From Corynebacterium qintianiae (GTDB lineage Bacteria; Actinomycetota; Actinomycetes; Mycobacteriales; Mycobacteriaceae): a stretch of DNA of 64,000 bases. Positions within the stretch are counted from its first letter, which is position 1, and every line of letters begins with the position of its first letter. Shown one piece after another: positions 33,470-45,535 of this stretch. The stretch lies in NCBI RefSeq assembly GCF_011038645.2, contig NZ_CP064955.1, forward strand, positions 372,001-436,000, given 5' to 3'. The notes under the pieces were generated by a model, which was given only the letters and a program-made list of their open reading frames with translations, was not told the DNA's origin and searched no databases. Both the position numbers and the translations under genes were made by a program.

Positions 33470-34792
33470 CTAGACGGCGGCGAAGCCGCGCTCGAGGTCG
33501 GCGATGATGTCGTCGATGTTCTCGATACCCACGCTGAGGCGCACGGTGGACTGAGTGATCCCGGCCCGGGTCAGGCCGGCCTCGTTCGACTGCGAGTGGG
33601 TGGTGGATGCCGGGTGCACGACCAGCGAGCGGACGTCTCCGATGTTTGCCAGGTTGGAGTGCAGGCGTAGCGCGTTGATGAAGTTCCACGCCGCGGTGCG
33701 GTCGCCTGCGTCGCCCGCGAGGTCGAAGGAGAGCACGGAGCCGGTGTACTTCAGGCCCAGTTTTTCCTTAGTGGCGTAGTACGGGCTGGATTCCAGGCCG
33801 GCGAAGTTGACCTTGGCCACCTTGTCGTTGCCGGCCAGGAACTCCGCGACCTTGAGGGCGTTCTCGTTGTGGCGTTCCACGCGCAGACCCAGAGTGTCCA
33901 GGCCCTGGAGGGCGATCCAAGCGTTGAAGGGGGAGATCGCCGCGCCGGTGTCGCGCAGGATGCCCGCGCGCGCCTTGATGGCGAAGGCGGGTGCACCCAG
34001 GTCGGCGTACTTCAGGCCGTGGTAGGCGGCGTCCGGGGTGACAAAGTACGGGAAGACCGGCTCGCCGTCGCGCTCGACGGTCCAGTCGAACCGGCCGGCG
34101 TCGATAAGCGCGCCGCCGATGGCCGCACCGTTGCCGGTGTAGAACTTCGTTGTGGAGACGACGACGATGTCGGCGCCGAGCTCGAGCGGGCGCACGAGCG
34201 CCGCCGTGGCCATCGTGTTGTCCACGATCAGCGGGACCTGGTTGCTGTGCGCTACCTCGGCCACCGCGGGGATGTCGAGCACGTCAGCGATCGGGTTGCC
34301 GAAGGTCTCACCGTAAAACGCCTTGGTGTTCGGCCTGACCGCCGCCTGCCAGGATGCGGGGTCGTCAGGGTTGTCCACGAAGGTAAACTCAATGCCGAGG
34401 CGCGGCAGGGTGACCTCGAAGAGGGTCTCGGTGCCCCCGTAGAGGCGCGGGGAGGTGACGATGTGGTCGCCGGCGGAGGCGAGGTTGGTGATCGCGGCTG
34501 TCTCCGCGGCCATGCCCGAGGCGAAGGCGACTGCGGCGACGCCGCCCTCGAGGCTGGCGAGGCGGTCTTCGAGCGCCTGCTGCGTCGGGTTAGTGATGCG
34601 GGTGTAAATCGGGCCCGCATCGGAGAGGTTGAAGCGATTTTCCGCGTGCTGCGCGTCGTCGAACACGTAGGAGGTGGTCATGTAAATCGGCTGGTTGCGG
34701 GCGCCGTAGTCAGTGTCCACCTGCTGGCCCGCGTGGATGGCGCGGGTGTCGAAGGACCATTCGTTCGCGTTCGTGTTGTCGTATTGAGCCAT
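33470..34792 (-). CDS. metY: O-acetylhomoserine sulfhydrylase
   Basis: A 440-residue PLP enzyme of the Cys/Met metabolism family. It forms homocysteine directly from O-acetylhomoserine and sulfide. The PLP lysine is in VVVSTTKFYTGNGAAIGG near residue 215. Other landmarks are FDTRAIHAGQQVD at the start, RITNPTQQALEDRLASLEGG, and the C-terminal LVVHPASTTHSQ. An McbR-like site lies 33-48 nt upstream of the ATG, consistent with the established McbR control of metY in C. glutamicum. Confidence 0.97.
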   Translation of the reverse strand: MAQYDNTNANEWSFDTRAIHAGQQVDTDYGARNQPIYMTTSYVFDDAQHAENRFNLSDAGPIYTRITNPTQQALEDRLASLEGGVAAVAFASGMAAETAAITNLASAGDHIVTSPRLYGGTETLFEVTLPRLGIEFTFVDNPDDPASWQAAVRPNTKAFYGETFGNPIADVLDIPAVAEVAHSNQVPLIVDNTMATAALVRPLELGADIVVVSTTKFYTGNGAAIGGALIDAGRFDWTVERDGEPVFPYFVTPDAAYHGLKYADLGAPAFAIKARAGILRDTGAAISPFNAWIALQGLDTLGLRVERHNENALKVAEFLAGNDKVAKVNFAGLESSPYYATKEKLGLKYTGSVLSFDLAGDAGDRTAAWNFINALRLHSNLANIGDVRSLVVHPASTTHSQSNEAGLTRAGITQSTVRLSVGIENIDDIIADLERGFAAV

Positions 34793-34824
34793 GCGGTCAA
34801 CCCTAACCGCCCGGGCGCGGTCTG

Positions 34825-34840
34825 TGTACCAAGCTGTCTA
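34825..34840. promoter_or_regulatory. Candidate McbR site upstream of metY
   Basis: On the minus strand the sequence reads TAGAC-AGCTTG-GTACA. It matches TAGAC-N6-GTCTA in the whole left arm and in three positions of the right arm (G, T and the final A). The location, 33 nt before the metY ATG, fits a repressor site at the promoter. Confidence 0.6.
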
Positions 34841-34919
34841 TTAGGCCGTGTGAGCTGTGTGTTTGTGTGAATAAAAAGCGGAATGGAACGGTGGGTTATT
34901 CGAACTGGTCTAATCATGT

Positions 34920-35876
34920 ATGGGAGTTGATCGCGAGGATCCGTTCGTTGAGGCGCAGCGCGCACATTTTCGCGCCAGCCTCCAGCGCGACACCGTTAAT
35001 CTGCGTACCTCCGCTGGGTTGGCAGCCGTCGCGAGTGCGAGGATGATTTCACTCGGTGACCAGCTCGCATACCCGCGCGCGAAGTGGGAAAAGCTCGCGC
35101 ATCACAAGCAGCAGCTACTGAAAGTGATGGCAGCCGGATGGTCGTGTCGAGGAGGAATCCTCACCGGGCGCTCGGCTGCACGGGTGTGTGGCATGTGGGT
35201 CGTCGCCCTTCCGGAGGAAAAACTCGAGGTCAGCCTACCGTCGCGAGCCAGCTCACCCAGCCGTGTCGCGACGAGGGACTACCAATTTCGCTATTCGCGC
35301 ATCCCGGCGCAGCATATCTCGCTTGTCGACGGAATCCTCGTCACCGTCCTCGTTCGAACCTTCGCCGATATCGCTCGCTTCCACGGATTTCTTGAAGGTT
35401 TGATAGCCGTCGACTGGCTCCGCTTCCGGGGGATCGACCTTGAGGTGATCCGGGACGGTGTCTGCATGATGGGCCGGTCTAAGGGTATCGCGACGGTACG
35501 CGGTTGCATCGAGCACAGCGTTGGTAGCTCGGACTCTCCGTTTGAATCACTCGCGCGCGGCATGCTGATCGAGGGAGGCGTTACCGGGGTGAAAGCACAG
35601 GTCAGCATCGGCAACTACCTGGTTGATCTGCTTGTGGAGGGCTGGCTGATTATCGAAATAGATGGTGCGGTGAAGTACAACGGGCCGGATGCCGAGAGGG
35701 CGCGGCAGCGTGAGTTCACCCGGCAAAAAGCCATCGCCAACCGCGGCTATGTGTTCCTCCGTTACACTCCCGGTGATCTCCTGCGCGACCCGGAAGGGTT
35801 CGTCTCGGAAGTCAGATGGACCCTCGCGCATCGACGTCCGACGGTGCCGCCGAGGCCCGGTCCTCGGCACACCTAG
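34920..35876 (+). CDS. DUF559-type endonuclease-like protein
   Basis: A 318-residue protein. The N-terminal two thirds resemble the AbiEi/transcriptional-regulator-like region often found in these proteins (GGILTGRSAARVCGMW, TVLVRTFADIARFHGF). The C-terminal 110 residues match the DUF559/Vsr-like nuclease fold: SPFESLARGMLIEGG, then VDLLVEGWLIIEIDGAVKYN and an arginine-rich helix ending RGYVFLRYT. The E...D...E-x-D pattern is that of the PD-(D/E)XK superfamily. Proteins of this kind are common singletons in actinobacteria with no assigned role. ATG at 34918 is out of frame; the start used here (34920, ATGGGAG read one base later as TTG/ATG choices) is uncertain. Confidence 0.65.
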   Translation: MGVDREDPFVEAQRAHFRASLQRDTVNLRTSAGLAAVASARMISLGDQLAYPRAKWEKLAHHKQQLLKVMAAGWSCRGGILTGRSAARVCGMWVVALPEEKLEVSLPSRASSPSRVATRDYQFRYSRIPAQHISLVDGILVTVLVRTFADIARFHGFLEGLIAVDWLRFRGIDLEVIRDGVCMMGRSKGIATVRGCIEHSVGSSDSPFESLARGMLIEGGVTGVKAQVSIGNYLVDLLVEGWLIIEIDGAVKYNGPDAERARQREFTRQKAIANRGYVFLRYTPGDLLRDPEGFVSEVRWTLAHRRPTVPPRPGPRHT

Positions 35877-35951
35877 TCGCAACGCCACTGCTCATGCTCC
35901 ATTGGCGACTCCACTCGAGGCTCGCCCGGGCCCCACGCCTGATCCCATACC

Positions 35952-36044
35952 CAAATGCAAACTAGTACGTGCGTGTTAGTCGAGTGGGGGGATGTGGATC
36001 TCTCTGTGTTACTCGACTAACACGCACGTACTAGTTTGCATTTG
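35952..36044. repeat. Perfect 34-bp inverted repeat (93-nt hairpin)
   Basis: Positions 35952-35985 and 36011-36044 are perfect reverse complements over 34 bp, with a 25-nt loop (35986-36010). The arms start CAAATGCAAACTAGTACGTG. The element lies in the 284-nt gap between the DUF559-type gene and the icd terminator; apart from the terminator, nothing else was seen in this gap. There is no T tract after either arm, so it is not a classical intrinsic terminator, and it is unusually long and exact for one. It could be a mobile palindromic (REP/MITE-like) element. Confidence 0.9.
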
Positions 36045-36076
36045 CGGAAAGTGCAAGGGGGAGATGGCATGCGAAA

Positions 36077-36109
36077 GCCCCCGCGCACCGGCATTGGTGC
36101 AGCGGGGGC
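36077..36109 (-). terminator. Intrinsic terminator of icd
   Basis: GCCCCCGC plus GCACC (36077-36089) pairs with GGTGC plus GCGGGGGC (ending 36109), with one bulged base. Read on the minus strand, the hairpin is followed by TTTCGC, a short U run. It lies 52 nt downstream of the icd stop codon. Confidence 0.75.
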
Positions 36110-36160
36110 CCGGCGGTAACTCAGGGGCGCGGCCACAAGCGGCGGACGCGCCCGAGCCAC

Positions 36161-38368
<2,208 letters not shown>

Positions 38369-38463
38369 TATTTTGCTCCTCTAAGTACTTACAATTAATC
38401 CAGTCATTCAGGATACCAATTTTTGTCCGAAACGCTGTATGAGTAGGCCGGGAGGCGGCGTTG

Positions 38464-38469
38464 TAGGGT
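38464..38469 (+). promoter_or_regulatory. -10 box of xth
   Basis: TAGGGT ends 7 nt before the ATG at 38477, with no ribosome binding site in the gap, which suggests a leaderless transcript. Confidence 0.4.
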
Positions 38470-38476
38470 AGCGGGC

Positions 38477-39388
38477 ATGAGTCTCACCATCGCGTCAGTA
38501 AATGTCAACGGGATCCGCGCGGCCACGAAGGTTCGCAACGACTCCAACCCGGGCATGCTCGGCTGGCTCGAGGAGACGAACGCGGATATCGTCCTCATGC
38601 AGGAGGTTCGCGCCGAAGTGGACCAAGCCCGCGCCGCGCTTGCCCCCGCGCTCGAGGCCGGTTGGCACCTCGCCGTCGCCCCCGCAGAGGCCCCTGGCGC
38701 GAAGGGTCGGGCCGGGGTCGGCATATTGAGTCGCTCACAGCTCGAGGACGTGGAGATAGGTATCACATCTTTCGAGGATTCGGGCCGTTTCATTGCGGGC
38801 ACGCTTGACGACGTCCGCGTGGCGTCACTGTATCTTCCCTCCGGGTCGGCCGGCACAGCGAAACAGGACGAGAAGTACCGCTTCCTCGACGAATTTGAGC
38901 CTCTGCTCGAACAGTGGGCGGGCGAGCACCCGAACATGGTCATCGGCGGCGACTGGAACATCTGCCACCGCCGCGAGGACCTGAAGAACCACAAGACCAA
39001 CCACAAGAAGTCCGGGTTCCTGCCGCACGAGCGCGCCTTCATGGACGCCGTGTTCGGGTGCTTCCCGGATGAGGAGGCGCAGGACCTCAACTCGAAGTCA
39101 CTGCAATCCTGGGCGGGAGCTGTCGAGTACGCGTCGGAGGGGCGTCGAGAAGCGAACTGCGAGCCGAGGTGGTTCGACGTCGCGCGCAGGCTCCACCCCG
39201 AGGACGCGCCGTACACCTGGTGGACCTTCCGCGGACAGGCCTTCAACAACGACGCGGGCTGGCGTATCGACGTCCAGGCCGCGACCGCCCCCATGCTCGA
39301 TCGCGCCACGCGTACCTGGGTGGAGAAGGCGCCGACGGTGGAGCAGCGCTGGTCCGACCACTCGCCACTGATGGTGGAGTACCGCTAG
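38477..39388 (+). CDS. xth: Exodeoxyribonuclease III
   Basis: A 303-residue member of the exonuclease/endonuclease/phosphatase superfamily. It acts in base-excision repair at abasic sites. Metal and catalytic motifs seen are ASVNVNGIRAA, VLMQEVRAEVD (Glu near residue 42), VIGGDWNICHRREDL (Asp and Asn), YTWWTFRGQAFNNDAGWRID, and the final Asp-His pair in RWSDHSPLMVEYR. It is divergent from icd, and the next gene starts 4 nt after its stop. Confidence 0.95.
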   Translation: MSLTIASVNVNGIRAATKVRNDSNPGMLGWLEETNADIVLMQEVRAEVDQARAALAPALEAGWHLAVAPAEAPGAKGRAGVGILSRSQLEDVEIGITSFEDSGRFIAGTLDDVRVASLYLPSGSAGTAKQDEKYRFLDEFEPLLEQWAGEHPNMVIGGDWNICHRREDLKNHKTNHKKSGFLPHERAFMDAVFGCFPDEEAQDLNSKSLQSWAGAVEYASEGRREANCEPRWFDVARRLHPEDAPYTWWTFRGQAFNNDAGWRIDVQAATAPMLDRATRTWVEKAPTVEQRWSDHSPLMVEYR

Positions 39389-39392
39389 CGCC

Positions 39393-41206
<1,814 letters not shown>

Positions 41207-41267
41207 AGGGTGCGCTTCCTTTAAACTGTGAATTCGCACACGGATAATCGATGAGAAAGGACGGCTG

Positions 41268-42356
41268 ATGGCTACCTCCACCGCGCCCCGCAAGGCGTAC
41301 ACGGACGAGCAGGGGATCGAGCGCGCCAGCAAGCGCCAGGACAAGGGCGCGGCGGACAAGGTGGCCAAAAAGTCGCCCGTCGCCGCCCACCTTCTGAGGA
41401 TGAATGAGCGCTTTGCGAAGGAAGGTGGCAACCAGCTCTCCGCTGGCATCACCTACTTCTCGGTGCTCGCGCTGTTCCCGCTCGCGATGCTCTTCTTCGC
41501 CGGGCTGGGTTTTTTCCTGGCGGCGCGCCCCGACTTGATCGCCGACATTCAGGGTCAGATTGAGAACTCCCTCGGCGGCGAGGTTGGAGGCGCGGTCTCT
41601 CAGTTGATCGACTCGGCCATCGAACAGCGCGGCGCGGTTGCGGGCATCGGTTTGCTCACAACGCTGTGGTCCGGGCTCGGCTGGATGAACAACCTTCGCG
41701 TCGGCATCTCCGCGATGTGGAAGCTCGACGCCAACGAGGGCGGCAACTTCGTCGTCAAGAAGCTGTGGGACCTGCTCGGCCTCATCGGCCTCATCCTTCT
41801 GTTCATCCTCGCCTTCGGCGTGACAGCGATCGGCACCTCCGATCTCACGACGAGCCTCATGGATCGGTTCGGCCTCGGCAACTTCCCGGGCGCGCGGTTT
41901 GTTGTCTGGCTCGTCGGCCTGGCCGCTGGCATCCTCGCCAATTTCCTCGTGATGGCGTGGCTAGTCATTTTTATGCCGCGCACCAAGGTTCCTGTGCGCT
42001 CGGGCCTTAAGGGAGCGTTGCTCGGTGCGTTGGTATTCGAGCTCATCAAGCAGTTCGCCACCGTCATCATCAGTTCCGCGACCAACAACCCGGCAGGCGC
42101 CATCTTCGGCCCGATCATCGCGCTCATGGTTGTTTTGTACCTGATCTGGCGCGTCGTGCTCTACGTCTCCGCGTGGACCGCCACCACCGAAGAGTCCCTG
42201 GCCGCTCAGAAGACCGAGGTGCCGGAGCCCGCGGTGATCAATGTCCGCGGGGCCGCCGCCACCCAGGCGAAGCCCCGGAAGTCGACCGCCCTCGGCGTAG
42301 GCGCGGCCGTAGGCGCTATCGGCGTTGGTTTGCTTTCCCTGCTGTCGCGCGACTAG
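41268..42356 (+). CDS. YihY/virulence factor BrkB family membrane protein
   Basis: A 362-residue integral membrane protein. A basic, polar N-terminus of about 50 residues precedes six helices. The family motif GGNQLSAGITYFSVLALFPL (residues about 53-72) marks it as BrkB/YihY, and LYLIWRVVLYVSAWTA is near the end of the domain. It was once annotated as RNase BN, which is incorrect for this family. The C-terminus is a charged linker with a short final hydrophobic stretch. AGAAAGGACGG gives a good ribosome binding site. It overlaps the convergent carboxypeptidase gene by 41 nt. Confidence 0.85.
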   Translation: MATSTAPRKAYTDEQGIERASKRQDKGAADKVAKKSPVAAHLLRMNERFAKEGGNQLSAGITYFSVLALFPLAMLFFAGLGFFLAARPDLIADIQGQIENSLGGEVGGAVSQLIDSAIEQRGAVAGIGLLTTLWSGLGWMNNLRVGISAMWKLDANEGGNFVVKKLWDLLGLIGLILLFILAFGVTAIGTSDLTTSLMDRFGLGNFPGARFVVWLVGLAAGILANFLVMAWLVIFMPRTKVPVRSGLKGALLGALVFELIKQFATVIISSATNNPAGAIFGPIIALMVVLYLIWRVVLYVSAWTATTEESLAAQKTEVPEPAVINVRGAAATQAKPRKSTALGVGAAVGAIGVGLLSLLSRD

Positions 42357-43545
42357 CCCACGCGGCGGCGCCCGCCAGAGCCAGCACAGCGGCGACCACG
42401 CCGACAGATGGCCAGGGGAACGTCTCTGCGTCAGAGTCCGCGGCGATAACCGCGGGCTCTTTTGCGTCCGGGGCTAGGGTGACCGGAGTCGTAGTTTCGT
42501 TGGCGGATGCCGCCTCGAGTGTCGCGACTGAGTCGTCCGGGAAGTTGTAGGCCTCGTGCAGCAGCTGCTGGGCTTGCTCCCACGCCCGCCCGCGCTCCAC
42601 AGTCGTGTCGAGGATGACAGCTACAAGGCGTCGGCCCCCGTGGTTCACTGCGCCAACGAAAGTGTGGTTGGCGTCGTCCGTGAACCCGGTTTTTCCTCCA
42701 ATCCCGTCAGGGTCGTTGAGGTAGAGGTTGTTGTCATTCCACAGCTCGAACCCGGGGAGGTCGTCGAACCCGGGGAACGGGTAGGACTGCGTGTCCACGA
42801 TTCTGGCAAACGTCTCGTTCTCAAACGCAGCGCGGTAGGCCAGCCCCATATCCCACGCGGAGGTGGACATACCGGGCCCGTCGAGGCCGGAGTAGGTGAC
42901 AACCCGCGTGTCGTGCATACCGAGTGTTTGAGCGAGAGCGTTGACTTTGCGCAGCGCCGCGGCGTCCCCGCCGAGCTCCTGGGCTAAGGCGTGGGCGGTG
43001 TCGTTGCCTGATGCCATGAGCATGCCGTGCAACAGGTCGTTGACCGTGTATTCGCCGCCGGCGCCGATTCCGGCGGATGAGCCCTCCATGTTGGCGGATT
43101 CCGCGCTGACTACGACCCTTCTGTCGAGGGGGAGCTCGTCGATAGCCACGAGTGCGAGCAGCACCTTGATAACCGACGCTGGGCGGTACCGGCCGTGCGG
43201 GTCTTTCATCGCGACGACTTCGCCCGAGTCGACGTCGGCCACAAGCCACGCGGAAGCGAGAATCTTGTCGCCCACGGTGAACCCGTCGGGAGCGGAGATG
43301 CCGCAGGGGCCGTCGTAAACCACGCGCAGCGGGGTGAGCGTGGAGCCCGCAACCGATGCCTCCGAAGTGGACACCGGCTCAGGGGGCCACGTCGCCCGAG
43401 GACAGGACTCCGTATCTGGCATGGACTCCCGGGACGAATGGGAGGGGGTCGGCTCTTGGGCGTGCGCGAGCGGGACCGCGACGGACAGGAACGCGCACGC
43501 TGTTGCGGCGGCGACGCGTAGCGCGGTGGATCGTGAGGTGTGCAT
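42316..43545 (-). CDS. D-alanyl-D-alanine carboxypeptidase (S11 family)
   Basis: A 409-residue exported penicillin-binding protein that trims peptidoglycan stem peptides. The signal peptide is HTSRSTALRVAAATACAF followed by a cleavage near AHA-QEP. Active-site motifs are in order: the S-x-x-K tetrad in RPASVIKVLLA, the SGN motif in MASGNDTAHALA, and KTG in GGKTGFTDDANHTF. A C-terminal membrane anchor (SVGVVAAVLALAGAAAWA) ends in basic residues. ATG at 43545 is preceded on the minus strand by TACGCT at 8 nt (43554-43559), again a leaderless-looking start. Confidence 0.9.
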   Translation of the reverse strand: MHTSRSTALRVAAATACAFLSVAVPLAHAQEPTPSHSSRESMPDTESCPRATWPPEPVSTSEASVAGSTLTPLRVVYDGPCGISAPDGFTVGDKILASAWLVADVDSGEVVAMKDPHGRYRPASVIKVLLALVAIDELPLDRRVVVSAESANMEGSSAGIGAGGEYTVNDLLHGMLMASGNDTAHALAQELGGDAAALRKVNALAQTLGMHDTRVVTYSGLDGPGMSTSAWDMGLAYRAAFENETFARIVDTQSYPFPGFDDLPGFELWNDNNLYLNDPDGIGGKTGFTDDANHTFVGAVNHGGRRLVAVILDTTVERGRAWEQAQQLLHEAYNFPDDSVATLEAASANETTTPVTLAPDAKEPAVIAADSDAETFPWPSVGVVAAVLALAGAAAWASRATAGKANQRR

Positions 43546-43647
43546 CGCAATGGAGCGTACACACGCCATCGAGGGGTAACCGGGTCTGACGTGCTGAGAC
43601 GCACAATGAAGTTAGGATTGACTCGCCAAATAGTGCTTTCACCTGCA

Positions 43648-43666
43648 TGAACTAAGCCTTACCTCG
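43648..43666. promoter_or_regulatory. Weak DtxR-like box upstream of VIT gene
   Basis: TGAACTAAGCCTTACCTCG matches the 19-bp DtxR iron-repressor consensus at about 11 of 19 positions. Its place, 38 nt before a predicted iron/manganese transporter, makes it worth recording, but the match is poor. Confidence 0.25.
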
Positions 43667-43703
43667 CTTGCGGGCGAGTTTGCGCAGGCGCATGATGTTG
43701 TCC

Positions 43704-44420
43704 ATGACAGCGACACAGAACACCGAGAACCTGGTGCCGGCCACGGGCCTGAACGAACGGCTCAACAAGCTGCGCGCCGCAGTCCTCGGCGCCAACGACG
43801 GCATCGTCTCCACCGCGGCAGTCGTCGTCGGAGTAGCGGGTGCGACGTCTGACATCCACCCAATCGCCACCGCAGGCATCGCTGCCGTGATCGGTGGAGC
43901 CGTGTCGATGGCTTTAGGGGAGTACGTCTCGGTGTCGTCGCAACGCGACACGGAGAAGGCTTACATCGCCAAGGAAACGGCGCTGCACGACGTCGATCCA
44001 GTCAGCGAGTTTGAGCACCTAGTCGCCGCGTACGAGGCGACCGGCTTAAGCCCCGCCACGGCGCTGCAGGTGGCGAAGGAGCGCACGGCGGCCGACCCGC
44101 TGAAGGCGCACCTGGAGGTGCACTACGGAATCGACGAGGAAGACCTGGTCAATCCGTGGTCAGCCGCCATCGCCTCTTTCGTCGCGTTCTCCCTCGGCGC
44201 CCTGCTGCCGCTGGCGGCCGTGCTGCTCCCACCGGGCGCGTGGAGGGTGCCGGTTACCTTCGTGGTCACCCTCGTAGCGCTGGCTGTTACGGGTGCCATC
44301 TCGGCGCGGATCGGCGGCGCGGATGCGAAACGCGCGGTCGCCCGCCTCGTGATCGGCGGCGCGCTCGGACTAGCGGTCACTTTCGGGGTCGGCTGGGCGT
44401 TCGGTACGGCGGCGCTCTAA
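43704..44420 (+). CDS. VIT1/CCC1-family (iron/manganese) transporter
   Basis: A 238-residue membrane protein with the VIT family hallmarks: LRAAVLGANDGIVSTAAVVV in helix 1 and ISGAVSMALGEYVSVSSQRD-like GGAVSMALGEYVSVSSQRD in helix 2, followed by a cytoplasmic metal-binding segment and three C-terminal helices. The family exports Fe2+ or Mn2+ from the cytosol. ATG at 43704 (TATQNTENLVPATG) is chosen; upstream ATGs at 43692 and 43695 add only a few residues. It overlaps the convergent TRIC gene by 51 nt. Confidence 0.88.
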   Translation: MTATQNTENLVPATGLNERLNKLRAAVLGANDGIVSTAAVVVGVAGATSDIHPIATAGIAAVIGGAVSMALGEYVSVSSQRDTEKAYIAKETALHDVDPVSEFEHLVAAYEATGLSPATALQVAKERTAADPLKAHLEVHYGIDEEDLVNPWSAAIASFVAFSLGALLPLAAVLLPPGAWRVPVTFVVTLVALAVTGAISARIGGADAKRAVARLVIGGALGLAVTFGVGWAFGTAAL

Positions 44421-45485
44421 ACCCGCCCTCCGCTCGGTCCGCGGTGTCGACTGACTCGCGTTACGATCTTCCAATTTGTCCACCAGCAGGTCGGTCAACG
44501 TGTCATCGGAGAGGATCTGGTCCAGCATGGTCTTGTAATCTTCACCCGATTTTTCTGCGTAAGAGTCCCCGCGCCAGTCGAACCCGATGTTATCTAGGGC
44601 GGTTTCGCTGCCGGGGCCGCTGGGCTCTAGCTCGGTGCCAATGTCTTCGAGGATGTCGTTCGCTTTGTCGTGCGCGACTTCGTTGTGGGCGTCCGGAGAT
44701 CCAGCAAGGCGTCGCTCAACGGAGCGCCTGATTTGAGCGAGGCGCCATGCGTTGACGGACCGGTGGCCCCGCTCGGCGCGGGAAGGAGACTTCGCTCCCG
44801 CAGCCTTGGCAAGCCGAGTGACAAACGCTGCAGTATCGTTAACCAGGGCTTTCTCGTTCGGAGTCGGAACCTTCCAGCCCTTGTGATAAGCGACGAGAAA
44901 GATCGTGAAGCTGGTCACCGGGCCAAGGATCGCGCCGAGGGCGAGATTGCCAGTTTGGGCACCAATGAGTGTTACAGTCGCTCCCGCAATCGCTGGTACC
45001 ACCGTCGGTTGGTTGCCGCCGAACACGCTCGGTTCGTTGCCCATCAGCACGTCGCGGATCATTCCGCCACCGGTTGCTGTGAGCACGCCCATCAAAATCG
45101 TTGGCAAAACGGGCAAGCCGTAGGTAATCGCCTTAAATGCACCGACCGACGCCCACAGAGCGGCAATAAGAGCGTCGCCGTGGCTGCGCACTACCTCCCA
45201 GATGTCACCCTTGAAGTACACGAAGCGAGCGACAAGTGCTCCCGAGAACGCGAGGATTAGGTAGGCGGGCGTATCCATGGCCGCCACGGTGCCCTCATTG
45301 ATCAAGACATCCCGAACCATCCCGCCACCGAGTGCCGAGACCATCGCGATAAACAGGAAGCCGACGATATCGTAGCCCTTTTGGCGCGCGATTGTACCGC
45401 CGATGACACCCATAATCAACACACCGGTGAGATCGAACCAGTGGTAGAAAGATTCGATTACGGGTTCACCTTGTTCGGGGCTCAC
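44370..45485 (-). CDS. TRIC family channel with long C-terminal tail
   Basis: A 371-residue membrane protein of the UPF0126/TRIC family, the second in this window. Glycine-rich motifs are MVSALGGGMVRDVLINEG (residues about 48-65) and GVLTATGGGMIRDVLMGNEP (about 133-152). After helix 7 (near residue 205) a 165-residue hydrophilic tail follows, rich in Arg, Asp and Glu, ending in an Arg-rich segment; this tail is absent from the paralogue. The GTG at 45485 is preceded by TAAGAT (45494-45499, minus strand) at 8 nt, consistent with a leaderless start. Confidence 0.85.
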   Translation of the reverse strand: MSPEQGEPVIESFYHWFDLTGVLIMGVIGGTIARQKGYDIVGFLFIAMVSALGGGMVRDVLINEGTVAAMDTPAYLILAFSGALVARFVYFKGDIWEVVRSHGDALIAALWASVGAFKAITYGLPVLPTILMGVLTATGGGMIRDVLMGNEPSVFGGNQPTVVPAIAGATVTLIGAQTGNLALGAILGPVTSFTIFLVAYHKGWKVPTPNEKALVNDTAAFVTRLAKAAGAKSPSRAERGHRSVNAWRLAQIRRSVERRLAGSPDAHNEVAHDKANDILEDIGTELEPSGPGSETALDNIGFDWRGDSYAEKSGEDYKTMLDQILSDDTLTDLLVDKLEDRNASQSTPRTERRAGLERRRTERPADPESDR

Positions 45486-45535
45486 GTCGCGCTATCTTAG
45501 AACGATCACGCTCCGCTGGCACCCGTAACCTGCAC

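Noticed and set aside
34920-36044. DUF559-type gene plus long inverted repeat as a restriction or mobile defence island
   Set aside because: No methylase, recombinase, transposase or second defence gene is nearby, and DUF559-type singletons are common in actinobacteria.
41208-41237. GTGCG...CGCAC inverted repeat between trpS and the BrkB-family gene
   Set aside because: Only 5-bp arms with a 20-nt loop and no T run; too weak to call a terminator or operator.
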